Below, piece by piece: positions 34,396 through 41,790 of a stretch of 64,000 nt of DNA. Source of the stretch: Tabrizicola sp. TH137. GTDB lineage: Bacteria; Pseudomonadota; Alphaproteobacteria; Rhodobacterales; Rhodobacteraceae. The stretch is from contig NZ_PKRQ01000006.1 in assembly GCF_002855575.1 (NCBI RefSeq), positions 186,001 to 250,000 on the forward strand. The letters run 5' to 3'. The position numbers and the translations under genes were made by a program. Below the pieces are notes generated by a model. That model worked only from the letters and a program-made list of their open reading frames with translations. It did not search any database and had not been told where the DNA came from. The stretch's first letter is position 1; the number at the start of each line of letters is the position of its first letter.

Positions 34396-36539
34396 GCGGC
34401 CCCCTCGAATGTCAGACGCCGCGCGGCGCGGCGGGATTGCAGCCAGCCGATCACGCGGTCGCGCAGGCGCGCGCGCTTCACCTCGGCGGGTGCGGGATTG
34501 TGCACCACATCGGCGCGGTAGAAGGACGGGCAAAGCACGGCCGCATCCGCCACCTCGCCGCAATTGCCGCAGCCGACGCAGCTCTGGTCGATGCTCGCCA
34601 CCGGATCGTCGCGCAGGGGATCGTCCAGCTTCTTCAAGGACAGCGACGGGCAGCCCGACAGGCGGATGCAGGCATGATCGCCGGTGCAGACATCCTCATC
34701 CACGCCAAAGCGGGGGGCTTCCACGCGCCGCCCGTCCTTGATCGCCTTCTGCGTCAGGGGCTTTTCCCGCCGCTGCCTGTTCAGCATGCATTCAGACGAG
34801 GCGACGATGACCTTCGGCCCCGGCGCATCGGTGGTCAGCGCCTCGCGCAGCACATCGCGCATGCGGCCCACGTCATAGGTGCGGTCCACCTGACGGACCC
34901 AGTCGATGCCGATGCCCTTCAACGCCTTGGTGATGGGATGCTTCGTCGCCTTCGTGGGGTTGTCGGCGCGCGAGGACATGATGTCCTGCCCCCCCGTGGC
35001 CGCGGAATAGTAGTTGTCCACGATCACCGCCACGCCATCGGACTTGTTGAAGGCCATGTTTGTAAAGCTGGAAGACAGCCCGTTATGCCAGAACCCGCCA
35101 TCCCCGATGATGCTGACAGGCCGCCGTTCCCCCCCGCCATCAAAGGCGGCATTGGCGGCAGGGCCAAGACCATAGCCCATGGTCGCACCGCCGATTTCGA
35201 ACGGGGGCAGCGCGGCAAAGAGATGGCAGCCGATATCGGCGCTGATCTGAAGCTTTCCGGTTTCCTTCTGCACCAGCTTCATCGCGGCGAAGATGGGCCG
35301 CTCCGGGCAGCCCGTGCAGAACCCCGGCGGCCGGATCGGCACCGTCTTCGAAAGGTCAGGGATCTGCGGCTTGTCCTCATTGGGCGCGCGCACCAGCGCA
35401 GGCAGCATCTGGGGGGCGGCCTCCTTGAGAAAGGCGGTGATCCCGTCCAGCATCACCTGCCCCGTATATTCCCCCGCCATCGGCAACAGGCCCTTGCCGC
35501 GCAGTTTTACCGTGGACCCGGCGCGATAGAGGAAGGTGGTCAACTGCTGTTCGATGAATTCCGGCTGTCCTTCCTCGATCACCAGCACCTGGTCCTTGCC
35601 CTCGCAGAAGTCCAGAAACTCGGAGGCCAGCAGGGGATAGGTCACGTTCAGCACATAAAGCGGAACCTGCGAGTTTCCCCAGATATCCGCGAGCCCAAGC
35701 CGTTGCAGCGCGCGAATGACGCCATTGTACATCCCCCCCTGCAACACCAGCCCGACGGGGGCCGTCTTGGGACCGAAGACCTCGTTCAGGCCCCGCTCCC
35801 GGATGAACTTTTCCGCATTGGGCCAGCGGTTGCGGATCTTGTCCTGCTCATGCGCATAGGACATGGGCGGCAGCACGACGCGGGCGAAATCCGATTGCGG
35901 ATTGGACAGCGCCTCGCGCACCGTCAGTTTCGGGCGCTGGTTGTCGCGGGTCTGGAAAGACCCCGTCACATGGCAGGACCGGATGCGCACCATCAGCATG
36001 ACAGGGGTATTCGACGCCTCCGAAAGCTCGAACCCGTCCTTTACCGCCTTGGTGATGCAGGGCAGGTTGGGGCGCGGGTCCAGCAGCCAGAACTGCGATT
36101 TCATGGCAAAGGCATGCGACCGCTCCTGCATGATCGAGGAACCTTCGCCGTAGTCCTCGCCCACAATGATCAGCGCGCCGCCATTCACGCCCGAAGAGGC
36201 GAGGTTGGCCAGGGCATCCGAGGCGACGTTCACCCCCACAGACCCCTTGAAGGTTACCGCCCCCCGGATCGGGTAATGGACCGATGCCGCCAGCATCGCC
36301 GCCGCCGCTGCCTCGTTGGCATTCGCCTCGAAGCGGATACCCAGTTCGGACAGCAATTCCTCGGCATCGGCCAGAACGTCCATGAGATGGGATATCGGCG
36401 CCCCCTGATAGCCGCCAACATAGCCCACGCCATTTTCCAGAAGCGCCTTGGTGATGGCCAGAATGCCCTCGCCGGTGAAGGTTTCCCCCGCGCCCAGACG
36501 CAGATGTTCCACCTCTGCCTTGAAGGACCGTTCCGCCAT
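34392..36539 (-). CDS. iorA: Indolepyruvate ferredoxin oxidoreductase alpha subunit
   Basis: 715-residue catalytic subunit: aryl-2-oxoacid + CoA to aryl-acyl-CoA + CO2, electrons to ferredoxin. Domains in order: pyrimidine-binding half (GYQGAPISHLMDVLADA, about residues 43-59), transketolase-like GFCTGCPERPIFAAM (about 418), TPP motif IIGDGGFWHNG...VDNYYSAATGGQD (about 485-525), and a C-terminal ferredoxin domain with CTGDHACIRLSGC and CVGCGNCGEVADAAVLC for Fe-S clusters. Family substrates are indolepyruvate, phenylpyruvate or phenylglyoxylate. In this operon, 2-aminophenylglyoxylate from isatin is an attractive alternative. Confidence 0.9.
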   Translation of the reverse strand: MAERSFKAEVEHLRLGAGETFTGEGILAITKALLENGVGYVGGYQGAPISHLMDVLADAEELLSELGIRFEANANEAAAAAMLAASVHYPIRGAVTFKGSVGVNVASDALANLASSGVNGGALIIVGEDYGEGSSIMQERSHAFAMKSQFWLLDPRPNLPCITKAVKDGFELSEASNTPVMLMVRIRSCHVTGSFQTRDNQRPKLTVREALSNPQSDFARVVLPPMSYAHEQDKIRNRWPNAEKFIRERGLNEVFGPKTAPVGLVLQGGMYNGVIRALQRLGLADIWGNSQVPLYVLNVTYPLLASEFLDFCEGKDQVLVIEEGQPEFIEQQLTTFLYRAGSTVKLRGKGLLPMAGEYTGQVMLDGITAFLKEAAPQMLPALVRAPNEDKPQIPDLSKTVPIRPPGFCTGCPERPIFAAMKLVQKETGKLQISADIGCHLFAALPPFEIGGATMGYGLGPAANAAFDGGGERRPVSIIGDGGFWHNGLSSSFTNMAFNKSDGVAVIVDNYYSAATGGQDIMSSRADNPTKATKHPITKALKGIGIDWVRQVDRTYDVGRMRDVLREALTTDAPGPKVIVASSECMLNRQRREKPLTQKAIKDGRRVEAPRFGVDEDVCTGDHACIRLSGCPSLSLKKLDDPLRDDPVASIDQSCVGCGNCGEVADAAVLCPSFYRADVVHNPAPAEVKRARLRDRVIGWLQSRRAARRLTFEGAA

Positions 36540-36551
36540 CTGCCGCCTCCC

Positions 36552-37142
36552 TCAGTTCGCCGGGGCGATGTTGGACCACAGCACCGGGCCGCCGTCCTTT
36601 TCATAGGCCATGCCTTGCGGGAAGCTGATCGCCTCCATCTGCAATCCCCAGGGCGCGAAGAAATAGAGGATCGACTGGCCTGCTGCGGGCCCTTCGCTGA
36701 CGGGAATCGGGCCCATCAGGCTGCGGATGCCCTTCTCCTTCAGATAGGCGGCGGCGGCGTTGATATCCTCGACATAGAAGGCGATGTGATGGCCGCCGAT
36801 GTCGCTGTTGCGCGGGGTCACCGTCTTCTGGTCCGGGGCGGTGTATTTGAAGAGTTCGATGTTCGACCCGAAACCGCACCGCATCAGCGTGATCTGTTCG
36901 ATCACCGCGCGGGGGTCCACGTCCAGCACATCCTGCATGAAGCTGCCCGCATCATCGCGGAAGGGGCCGAAGGCGGTGGCCTTCTGGCATCCCAGAACAT
37001 CGGTGAAGAAGGCTTCCGCCTCGGCCAGATCCGGCACGGTTATGCCGATATGGTTGACACCCTTGATGCCGGGCATCGGATCGGCCATGGCCGGGCTGAT
37101 GATGGCCAGGGCAGAGCAGGTCAGGACGAAAAGACGGTGCAT
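36552..37142 (-). CDS. Exported VOC (glyoxalase-fold) protein
   Basis: 196 residues. MHRLFVLTCSALAIISPAMA is a clear signal peptide with cleavage after AMA, so the protein should be periplasmic; this start (37142) is supported by GGGAG upstream. The mature part is a two-module VOC fold: VNHIGITVPDLAEAEAFFTD (about residues 30-49) with metal-ligand His, GHHIAFYVEDINAAAAYLKE, and LYFFAPWGLQMEAISFP with the last ligand Glu. VOC enzymes include ring-cleaving dioxygenases and lyases; a secreted one is unusual. Lies 12 bases ahead of iorA. Confidence 0.82.
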   Translation of the reverse strand: MHRLFVLTCSALAIISPAMADPMPGIKGVNHIGITVPDLAEAEAFFTDVLGCQKATAFGPFRDDAGSFMQDVLDVDPRAVIEQITLMRCGFGSNIELFKYTAPDQKTVTPRNSDIGGHHIAFYVEDINAAAAYLKEKGIRSLMGPIPVSEGPAAGQSILYFFAPWGLQMEAISFPQGMAYEKDGGPVLWSNIAPAN

Positions 37143-37197
37143 GGTGGAACTCCCTCGTTCGGCTATGTCCGGTGTCTGCGCGTGGCCGAAAATCGCG

Positions 37198-37686
37198 TCA
37201 GATCTCATGCTTGCGGATATTGGTCAGCATCTTCTGCAACGTGCCGACGAAGGCGCGCCTCTCATCTTCGGATATGCCGCGGAACATGCGGGCATGCGCC
37301 TCGGCCATCCGGGGCCAGAGCGTCTCGAAGGCCGTTCTCCCCGCCTCGGTGATGAAGACGCGGGTGGCGCGGCTGTCGGTGGTGTCGGCCTCGCGCCGGA
37401 TCAGCCCCTCGCCCGCCAACTGGTCCAGCGCGCGGGACAGGGTTGATTGCTCCACCACCGAATAGACGGCCAATTCGCGGATCAGCGGCCCTTCGATCAC
37501 CGAAAGCACCGCCAGCGCCCGCATCTTGGGCGTGGTCAGACCCAGCCCCGCCATTTCGTCCCTGAGACTGGCGTTGTAGCGCCCCATGATGCGGTTCATC
37601 AGATAGGGCGCGTAATTCGTCAGTCCGATCTCTCCCAGCCGGGGCAGGGTTTCGGGGGGTTTTTCCGGGGGGGATTGGTCCGTCAT
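37198..37686 (-). CDS. MarR-family transcriptional regulator
   Basis: 162 residues. Helix-turn-helix around LIRELAVYSVVEQSTLSRAL (about residues 68-87) and wing LIRREADTTDSRATRVFITE with the DSR variant of the family's DxR motif. Start ATG overlaps the flavoprotein stop. As the third gene of the six-gene operon it probably represses its own operon and the divergent one by binding the nested palindromes at 40125-40144. Ligand unknown. Confidence 0.87.
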   Translation of the reverse strand: MTDQSPPEKPPETLPRLGEIGLTNYAPYLMNRIMGRYNASLRDEMAGLGLTTPKMRALAVLSVIEGPLIRELAVYSVVEQSTLSRALDQLAGEGLIRREADTTDSRATRVFITEAGRTAFETLWPRMAEAHARMFRGISEDERRAFVGTLQKMLTNIRKHEI

Positions 37687-39248
37687 GCGCCCAGACCCTT
37701 TGCCGCAAGGAAGCCCGATCCGCCGCCCAGACCCGGGCCGGGATGGGTGGAGGCCCCGATGTGCCGAAGGCCCCGCACCAGCCCCGTGCCATTGGTGGAA
37801 TGGGCATAGGGACGGAAGATGAAGAACTGGTCGATGGTGCAAAGCCCGCCATAGGGATCACCGCCGACGAGGTTGACATTCATCGCCGCCAGATCGGCCG
37901 GGCTATAGGCCCTGCGCGCCAGCTTGATGGCATCGAAGTCCTTGATGTGGCGTTTCAGGATCGCTTCGATCCGGTCGGCAAAGGCTTCGCGGGTTGCTTC
38001 GGACCACGTCCCATCGGTGGCAATCTGGCCCGCCGCATCGCCCTTCACCACGCGCGGCGCATCGGGGATCTGCAACCACAGCACCGCCTTGCCTTCCGGC
38101 ACCCGCGACGGGTCCAGTCGATGCGGTTGCCCGACGCAGATCGTGGGAATGGCCGGCAGCATCCCCCTTTCGGCTTCGTTGGCGGATTTGGAAACGCTGT
38201 CGATCCCATCCGCCAGATGGATCAGCGCCACATCGTCCAGCCCCGGCGAAAGCCAGTCGGGATGGCGGTCCAGTGCGTAATGCAACTGGAAATTCCCCCG
38301 CCCGTGGCGGAAGGACTTTGCCGCATCGCGATCCTCCGGAAGGTTCACCTCGCGCAGAAGACGCCCCTGCAACTGCCCCGGCGCGACCGAGGCAAGCACT
38401 GATGCACAGGCGATCTCTTCGCCCGAGGCCAGGGCCACGCCGCGCACCTTTCCATCCTTCACGATGATCCGGTCCACATCCGCACCGCAGCGAATCTCGC
38501 CGCCCTTCTCTGCGATCAGCGCGCGGAAGGCGGCCACCCCTGCCCCCGATCCGCCCTTGACGACAGGCGCCCCCGCCGCCTCCAGGGCGAAGGCGATGAC
38601 CTTGCCCATCTGACCCGAATAGGTGCTTTCGGGCGTCAGCCCGCAATGCAGCACCCAGGGCGCGTAAAGCGCCTGCACATCGGGCGAGGTATAGGTCGTT
38701 TCCAACCACCCCCGCGCCGGCACCAGCGCGCGCCCGAACCATGCCGCAAGCCCGCGCAAGCCGCGCTTGCGCATCTGCCCCCAAAGGAGTTTCGCCGTAG
38801 GCCAGGACCACAACGCCCCGCCCAGCAGCGCGAAAAGGAAAGGCGCATCCGCCTCCACCCCGCCCACATCGCGGGCATGGGCATCGCCGTCGCCGGGCGA
38901 CAGCGCGTTGAACGCCGCGACATTCTTCGCCCGGTCCGTCGTCAGCACCAGCGCCTGCCCGTCCGGCCGCAGCACGGCCGTAGGGTGGGGCGTGTGGCAA
39001 TAGTCGAAGCCATGCCGCGCCAGGTGGGGGCCAAGCACGGCCCCCGCCGGAGAGGTCATGAACAGGACCCAGGTCGCCGCCATCACGTCATGCCGGAAGC
39101 CGGGAAGCGAGATCTCCTCGGTCCGCAGGCAACCGCCTGGCACCGCCTCGCGCTCCAGCAGAAGCACGCGGTCGCCCTTCAGCGCCAGCATGGCGCCCGC
39201 GACCAGCGCATTGATCCCGCTTCCGATGATGACGTGATCCGGCGTCAT
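37683..39248 (-). CDS. PYROXD2/phytoene-desaturase-like FAD oxidoreductase (copy A)
   Basis: 521 residues, COG1233-type flavoprotein. N-terminal FAD motif VIIGSGINALVAGAMLALKG (about residues 5-24), then LLEREAVPGGCLRTEEISLP, and C-terminal GLCTIDQFFIFRP with GLRHIGASTHPGPGLGGGSG, the second FAD-contact region. The family oxidises or isomerises hydrophobic polyunsaturated or amine substrates; here the role is unknown. It starts 3 bases after the cyclase gene and shares its fold with the divergent copy at 40173-41741, so the two may act on successive intermediates or form one enzyme. Confidence 0.8.
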   Translation of the reverse strand: MTPDHVIIGSGINALVAGAMLALKGDRVLLLEREAVPGGCLRTEEISLPGFRHDVMAATWVLFMTSPAGAVLGPHLARHGFDYCHTPHPTAVLRPDGQALVLTTDRAKNVAAFNALSPGDGDAHARDVGGVEADAPFLFALLGGALWSWPTAKLLWGQMRKRGLRGLAAWFGRALVPARGWLETTYTSPDVQALYAPWVLHCGLTPESTYSGQMGKVIAFALEAAGAPVVKGGSGAGVAAFRALIAEKGGEIRCGADVDRIIVKDGKVRGVALASGEEIACASVLASVAPGQLQGRLLREVNLPEDRDAAKSFRHGRGNFQLHYALDRHPDWLSPGLDDVALIHLADGIDSVSKSANEAERGMLPAIPTICVGQPHRLDPSRVPEGKAVLWLQIPDAPRVVKGDAAGQIATDGTWSEATREAFADRIEAILKRHIKDFDAIKLARRAYSPADLAAMNVNLVGGDPYGGLCTIDQFFIFRPYAHSTNGTGLVRGLRHIGASTHPGPGLGGGSGFLAAKGLGA

Positions 39249-39251
39249 GGA

Positions 39252-40046
39252 TCAGCCCTTCGGCACAAGGGCCAGCGCCCGGATGGGCGAGCCGGTCCCC
39301 TGTTTGATCTTCAGCGGCGCGGCAATCAGGATCGCCCCCTTGGCCGGCAGCTTGTCGAGGTTGGCAAGCGAGGCGAGGCCGAAACAGTTGTGCTTGTGCA
39401 AAAGGTTATGCGCCGGGAAGGGCGGGGTCATGCCGCCCGCCTGCCCTGCATCGGTGCCGATGCACTGGCTGCCCCAACCCACGATGCCCTTCGACAGCAG
39501 GTATTCGATCACCTCGGCGGTCGGCCCCGGCGTATGCGGCCCCGTCTCGTTCGCGTTCAGGAACAGCGCCTCGTCATGCGCGCGCTTGTCCCAGTCGGAC
39601 CGCAGCACGACCCATTCGCCCTTGCCGATCGCGCCATGCTTTGCCTCCCAGGCCTTCACATGGTCGATGGTCAGCAGGAAGTCGGGGTTCGCGGCGCATT
39701 CGGCACTGTAATCCAGCACATTCACCGGCGCCACCAGACGCTGCACGTCCAGCGTATCGGTATAGCCGTCGGCGTAATCCTTGCCGGTGATCCAGTGATG
39801 CGGCGCGTCGAAATGGGTGCCGCTATGTTCGCCCAGTTCCAGCCAGTTCCAGGCCCAGAACGGCCCATCCTTGTCATACTCGCTGATGCGATGGATCTTG
39901 ATCGGCGGCGTGTCCTTGGCGAAATCCGGGGGCAGCTTCAGCAGCGGCGTTTCCGGGCCGAGCACGCCCGAACAATCCACCACCTCGATCCCGCCCGAGG
40001 CGAGCATTCCCGCCAAGGATGAAAGAACGCTTGCAGAGGTCATCAT
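39252..40046 (-). CDS. Cyclase-family amidohydrolase (isatin hydrolase / kynurenine formamidase-like)
   Basis: 264-residue metal-dependent hydrolase of the cyclase family. The signature HxGTHxDxPxH is complete in GEHSGTHFDAPHHW (His74, His78, Asp80, His84), the Mn/Zn site. VLGPETPLLKLPPDFAKDTP, ISEYDKDGPFWAWNW and NANETGPHTPGPTAEVIEYL resemble what I remember of isatin hydrolases from marine alphaproteobacteria more than of kynurenine formamidase, which is shorter; this needs a phylogeny. Isatin hydrolase opens isatin to isatinate. No tryptophan dioxygenase or kynureninase gene is in the window. First gene of the operon ending in iorAB. Confidence 0.72.
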   Translation of the reverse strand: MMTSASVLSSLAGMLASGGIEVVDCSGVLGPETPLLKLPPDFAKDTPPIKIHRISEYDKDGPFWAWNWLELGEHSGTHFDAPHHWITGKDYADGYTDTLDVQRLVAPVNVLDYSAECAANPDFLLTIDHVKAWEAKHGAIGKGEWVVLRSDWDKRAHDEALFLNANETGPHTPGPTAEVIEYLLSKGIVGWGSQCIGTDAGQAGGMTPPFPAHNLLHKHNCFGLASLANLDKLPAKGAILIAAPLKIKQGTGSPIRALALVPKG

Positions 40047-40113
40047 CGTCTCCCTGTTGGCCGGACCCGCCCGGCAGTCACGCGAACCGGTTGCCTCCGG
40101 CCGTCATGGAATC

Positions 40114-40144
40114 ATGCTAGACAGATTTAAATGCATTTGCAAAT
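40114..40144 (-). promoter_or_regulatory. Promoter of the cyclase-iorAB operon with nested palindromes
   Basis: On the minus strand TTGCAA (40142-40137), 17-base spacer, TAGCAT (40119-40114). The -35 and spacer are covered by three overlapping perfect palindromes: ATTTAAAT (40125-40132), AAATGCATTT (40129-40138) and ATTTGCAAAT (40135-40144). Likely MarR operator in the 126-base divergent region. Confidence 0.6.
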
Positions 40145-40172
40145 ATCCCAGCGTCAATCCGGCGGGGAGAAA

Positions 40173-41741
40173 ATGGCCGACACCTTCGACGCAGTCCTGA
40201 TCGGCGCGGGCCACAACACCCTGGCCGCCGCCCTGCACCTGTCGGCCAAGGGCTGGCGCGTGGGCGTGTTTGAACAGGCCTCCGTCGCAGGCGGGGCGGT
40301 CAAGACGGGTGCCTATACCCTGCCCGGCTTTCGCCATGACTGGGCGGCGATGAACCTGTCCCTCTTTGCCGGAAGCCCTTTTTTCAAGGCCCATGGCGCG
40401 GAACTTGCGAGGCATGGCTGCGACTTCATCCCGGTGAACCGCCCCTTCGCCTCGTCCTTTCCCGATGGCGCCTGGGCGGGTGTCTCCACCGACATGGGGG
40501 AAACGCTGGCCGCCTTCCGCGCGCTTTCACGCCGCGATGCAGAAACATGGGAAAGTCTCGTCGCGCGATTCGGGGCAGAGGCGCCGCATCTCTTCGGGCT
40601 GCTCGGCTCCGAGATGAAATTCCGTGCGCTTGCATATTTCATGTTCAAAACATACCGCGCCAAAGGGGCGGGCGGGTCGCTCGACTTCGCGCGCTTCCTG
40701 CTCTCCTCGCCGCGGGCCTGGCTGGAAGAGACCTTCGAACATCCCCATATCCGCGCGCTGCTGGCCGCCTGGGGGATGCATCTGGATTTTGCGCCCGATG
40801 TCGCCGGGGGCGCGATGTTTCCCTATCTGGAGGGCATGGCGGGGCAGGCCTTCGGCATGGCGCTCGGCAAGGGCGGGGCGGATGTCATCGTCAAGGCGCT
40901 GGTCGCCGCCATCACGGCGCGCGGCGGGGTGGTGGAAACCGGCACGCGCGTCGCCCGCATCCTGCATGAGGGCGGGCGTGCCTCGGGCATCGAACTGGAG
41001 GGCGGCCGCCGGATCACCGCCACCCGTGCCGTGATCGCAGGCGTCGCCCCCCGCGCCCTCACCCGCCTTACGGGCGGGACGACCCCGGCCTTCGACCGCA
41101 GCATGGCCGGCTTCCGCCACGCCCCCGGCACGATGATGATCCATCTGGCGATGAGCGCCCTGCCCGACTGGCGCGCGGGGGCCGATCTGCAACGATTTGC
41201 CTATGTCCATCTTGCCCCCAGCCTTGACCAGATGGCACGCACCTATGCGCAGGCCCAGGCGGGGCTGCTGCCCGACGAACCGATCCTTGTTGTCGGCCAG
41301 CCCACGGTGTTTGACCCGTCCCGCGCACCGGACGGCAAGCATGTGCTCTGGGTGCAGGTCCGCATGGCCCCCGGCGCCATCACGGGCGATGCCAAGGGTG
41401 AAATCGCGGCACGGGACTGGGGCGAGGCCGCCGAACCCTTCGCCGACCGTGCGCTGGCGATCCTCGAAGCCCATGCCCCCGGCACGCGGGCAAAGATCCT
41501 CGGCCATCGGATCGTCACGCCTCTCGAACTGGAGGCCGACAACCCCAACCTGATCGGCGGCGATCAGGTCTGCGGCAGTCACCACCTGTCGCAGAACTTC
41601 CTGTTCCGCCCGGCGCGCGGCCATGCCGACGGGTCCACGCCCATCGCCAAGCTGCATCTCACCGGGGCCGCCGTCTGGCCCGGTGCAGGCACAGGGGCGG
41701 GGCCGGGATATCTGCTTGCCCGGAAACTCGCCGGAGCCTGA
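40173..41741 (+). CDS. PYROXD2/phytoene-desaturase-like FAD oxidoreductase (copy B)
   Basis: 522 residues. FAD motif VLIGAGHNTLAAALHLSAKG (about residues 8-27), VFEQASVAGGAVKTGAYTLP, and C-terminal NLIGGDQVCGSHHLSQNFLF with LTGAAVWPGAGTGAGPGYLL. Same family as the divergent copy A but clearly diverged. Start at MADTFDAV behind GGGGAGA; an earlier ATG at 40131 lies in the operator palindromes and is rejected. Followed after 49 bases by the ABC transporter genes, so import and oxidation of the substrate are probably co-expressed. Confidence 0.8.
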   Translation: MADTFDAVLIGAGHNTLAAALHLSAKGWRVGVFEQASVAGGAVKTGAYTLPGFRHDWAAMNLSLFAGSPFFKAHGAELARHGCDFIPVNRPFASSFPDGAWAGVSTDMGETLAAFRALSRRDAETWESLVARFGAEAPHLFGLLGSEMKFRALAYFMFKTYRAKGAGGSLDFARFLLSSPRAWLEETFEHPHIRALLAAWGMHLDFAPDVAGGAMFPYLEGMAGQAFGMALGKGGADVIVKALVAAITARGGVVETGTRVARILHEGGRASGIELEGGRRITATRAVIAGVAPRALTRLTGGTTPAFDRSMAGFRHAPGTMMIHLAMSALPDWRAGADLQRFAYVHLAPSLDQMARTYAQAQAGLLPDEPILVVGQPTVFDPSRAPDGKHVLWVQVRMAPGAITGDAKGEIAARDWGEAAEPFADRALAILEAHAPGTRAKILGHRIVTPLELEADNPNLIGGDQVCGSHHLSQNFLFRPARGHADGSTPIAKLHLTGAAVWPGAGTGAGPGYLLARKLAGA

Positions 41742-41790
41742 GACGAGACCAGACAAAGACCAAAGAAAACCACCAACAGGGAAAACGACC

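Noticed and set aside
34356-37352. A 998-codon open frame on the plus strand
   Set aside because: It is antisense to iorA, iorB and the VOC gene and shows no domain; a shadow of codon bias.
39252-40046. Calling the cyclase-family gene kynB outright
   Set aside because: No tryptophan dioxygenase or kynureninase genes are near, and its length and segments look closer to isatin hydrolase; the sequence alone does not settle it, so no symbol is given.
40131-40172. An earlier ATG for PYROXD2-like copy B
   Set aside because: It lies inside the operator palindromes and adds 14 residues ahead of the FAD fold; the ATG at 40173 has a GGGGAGA ribosome site.
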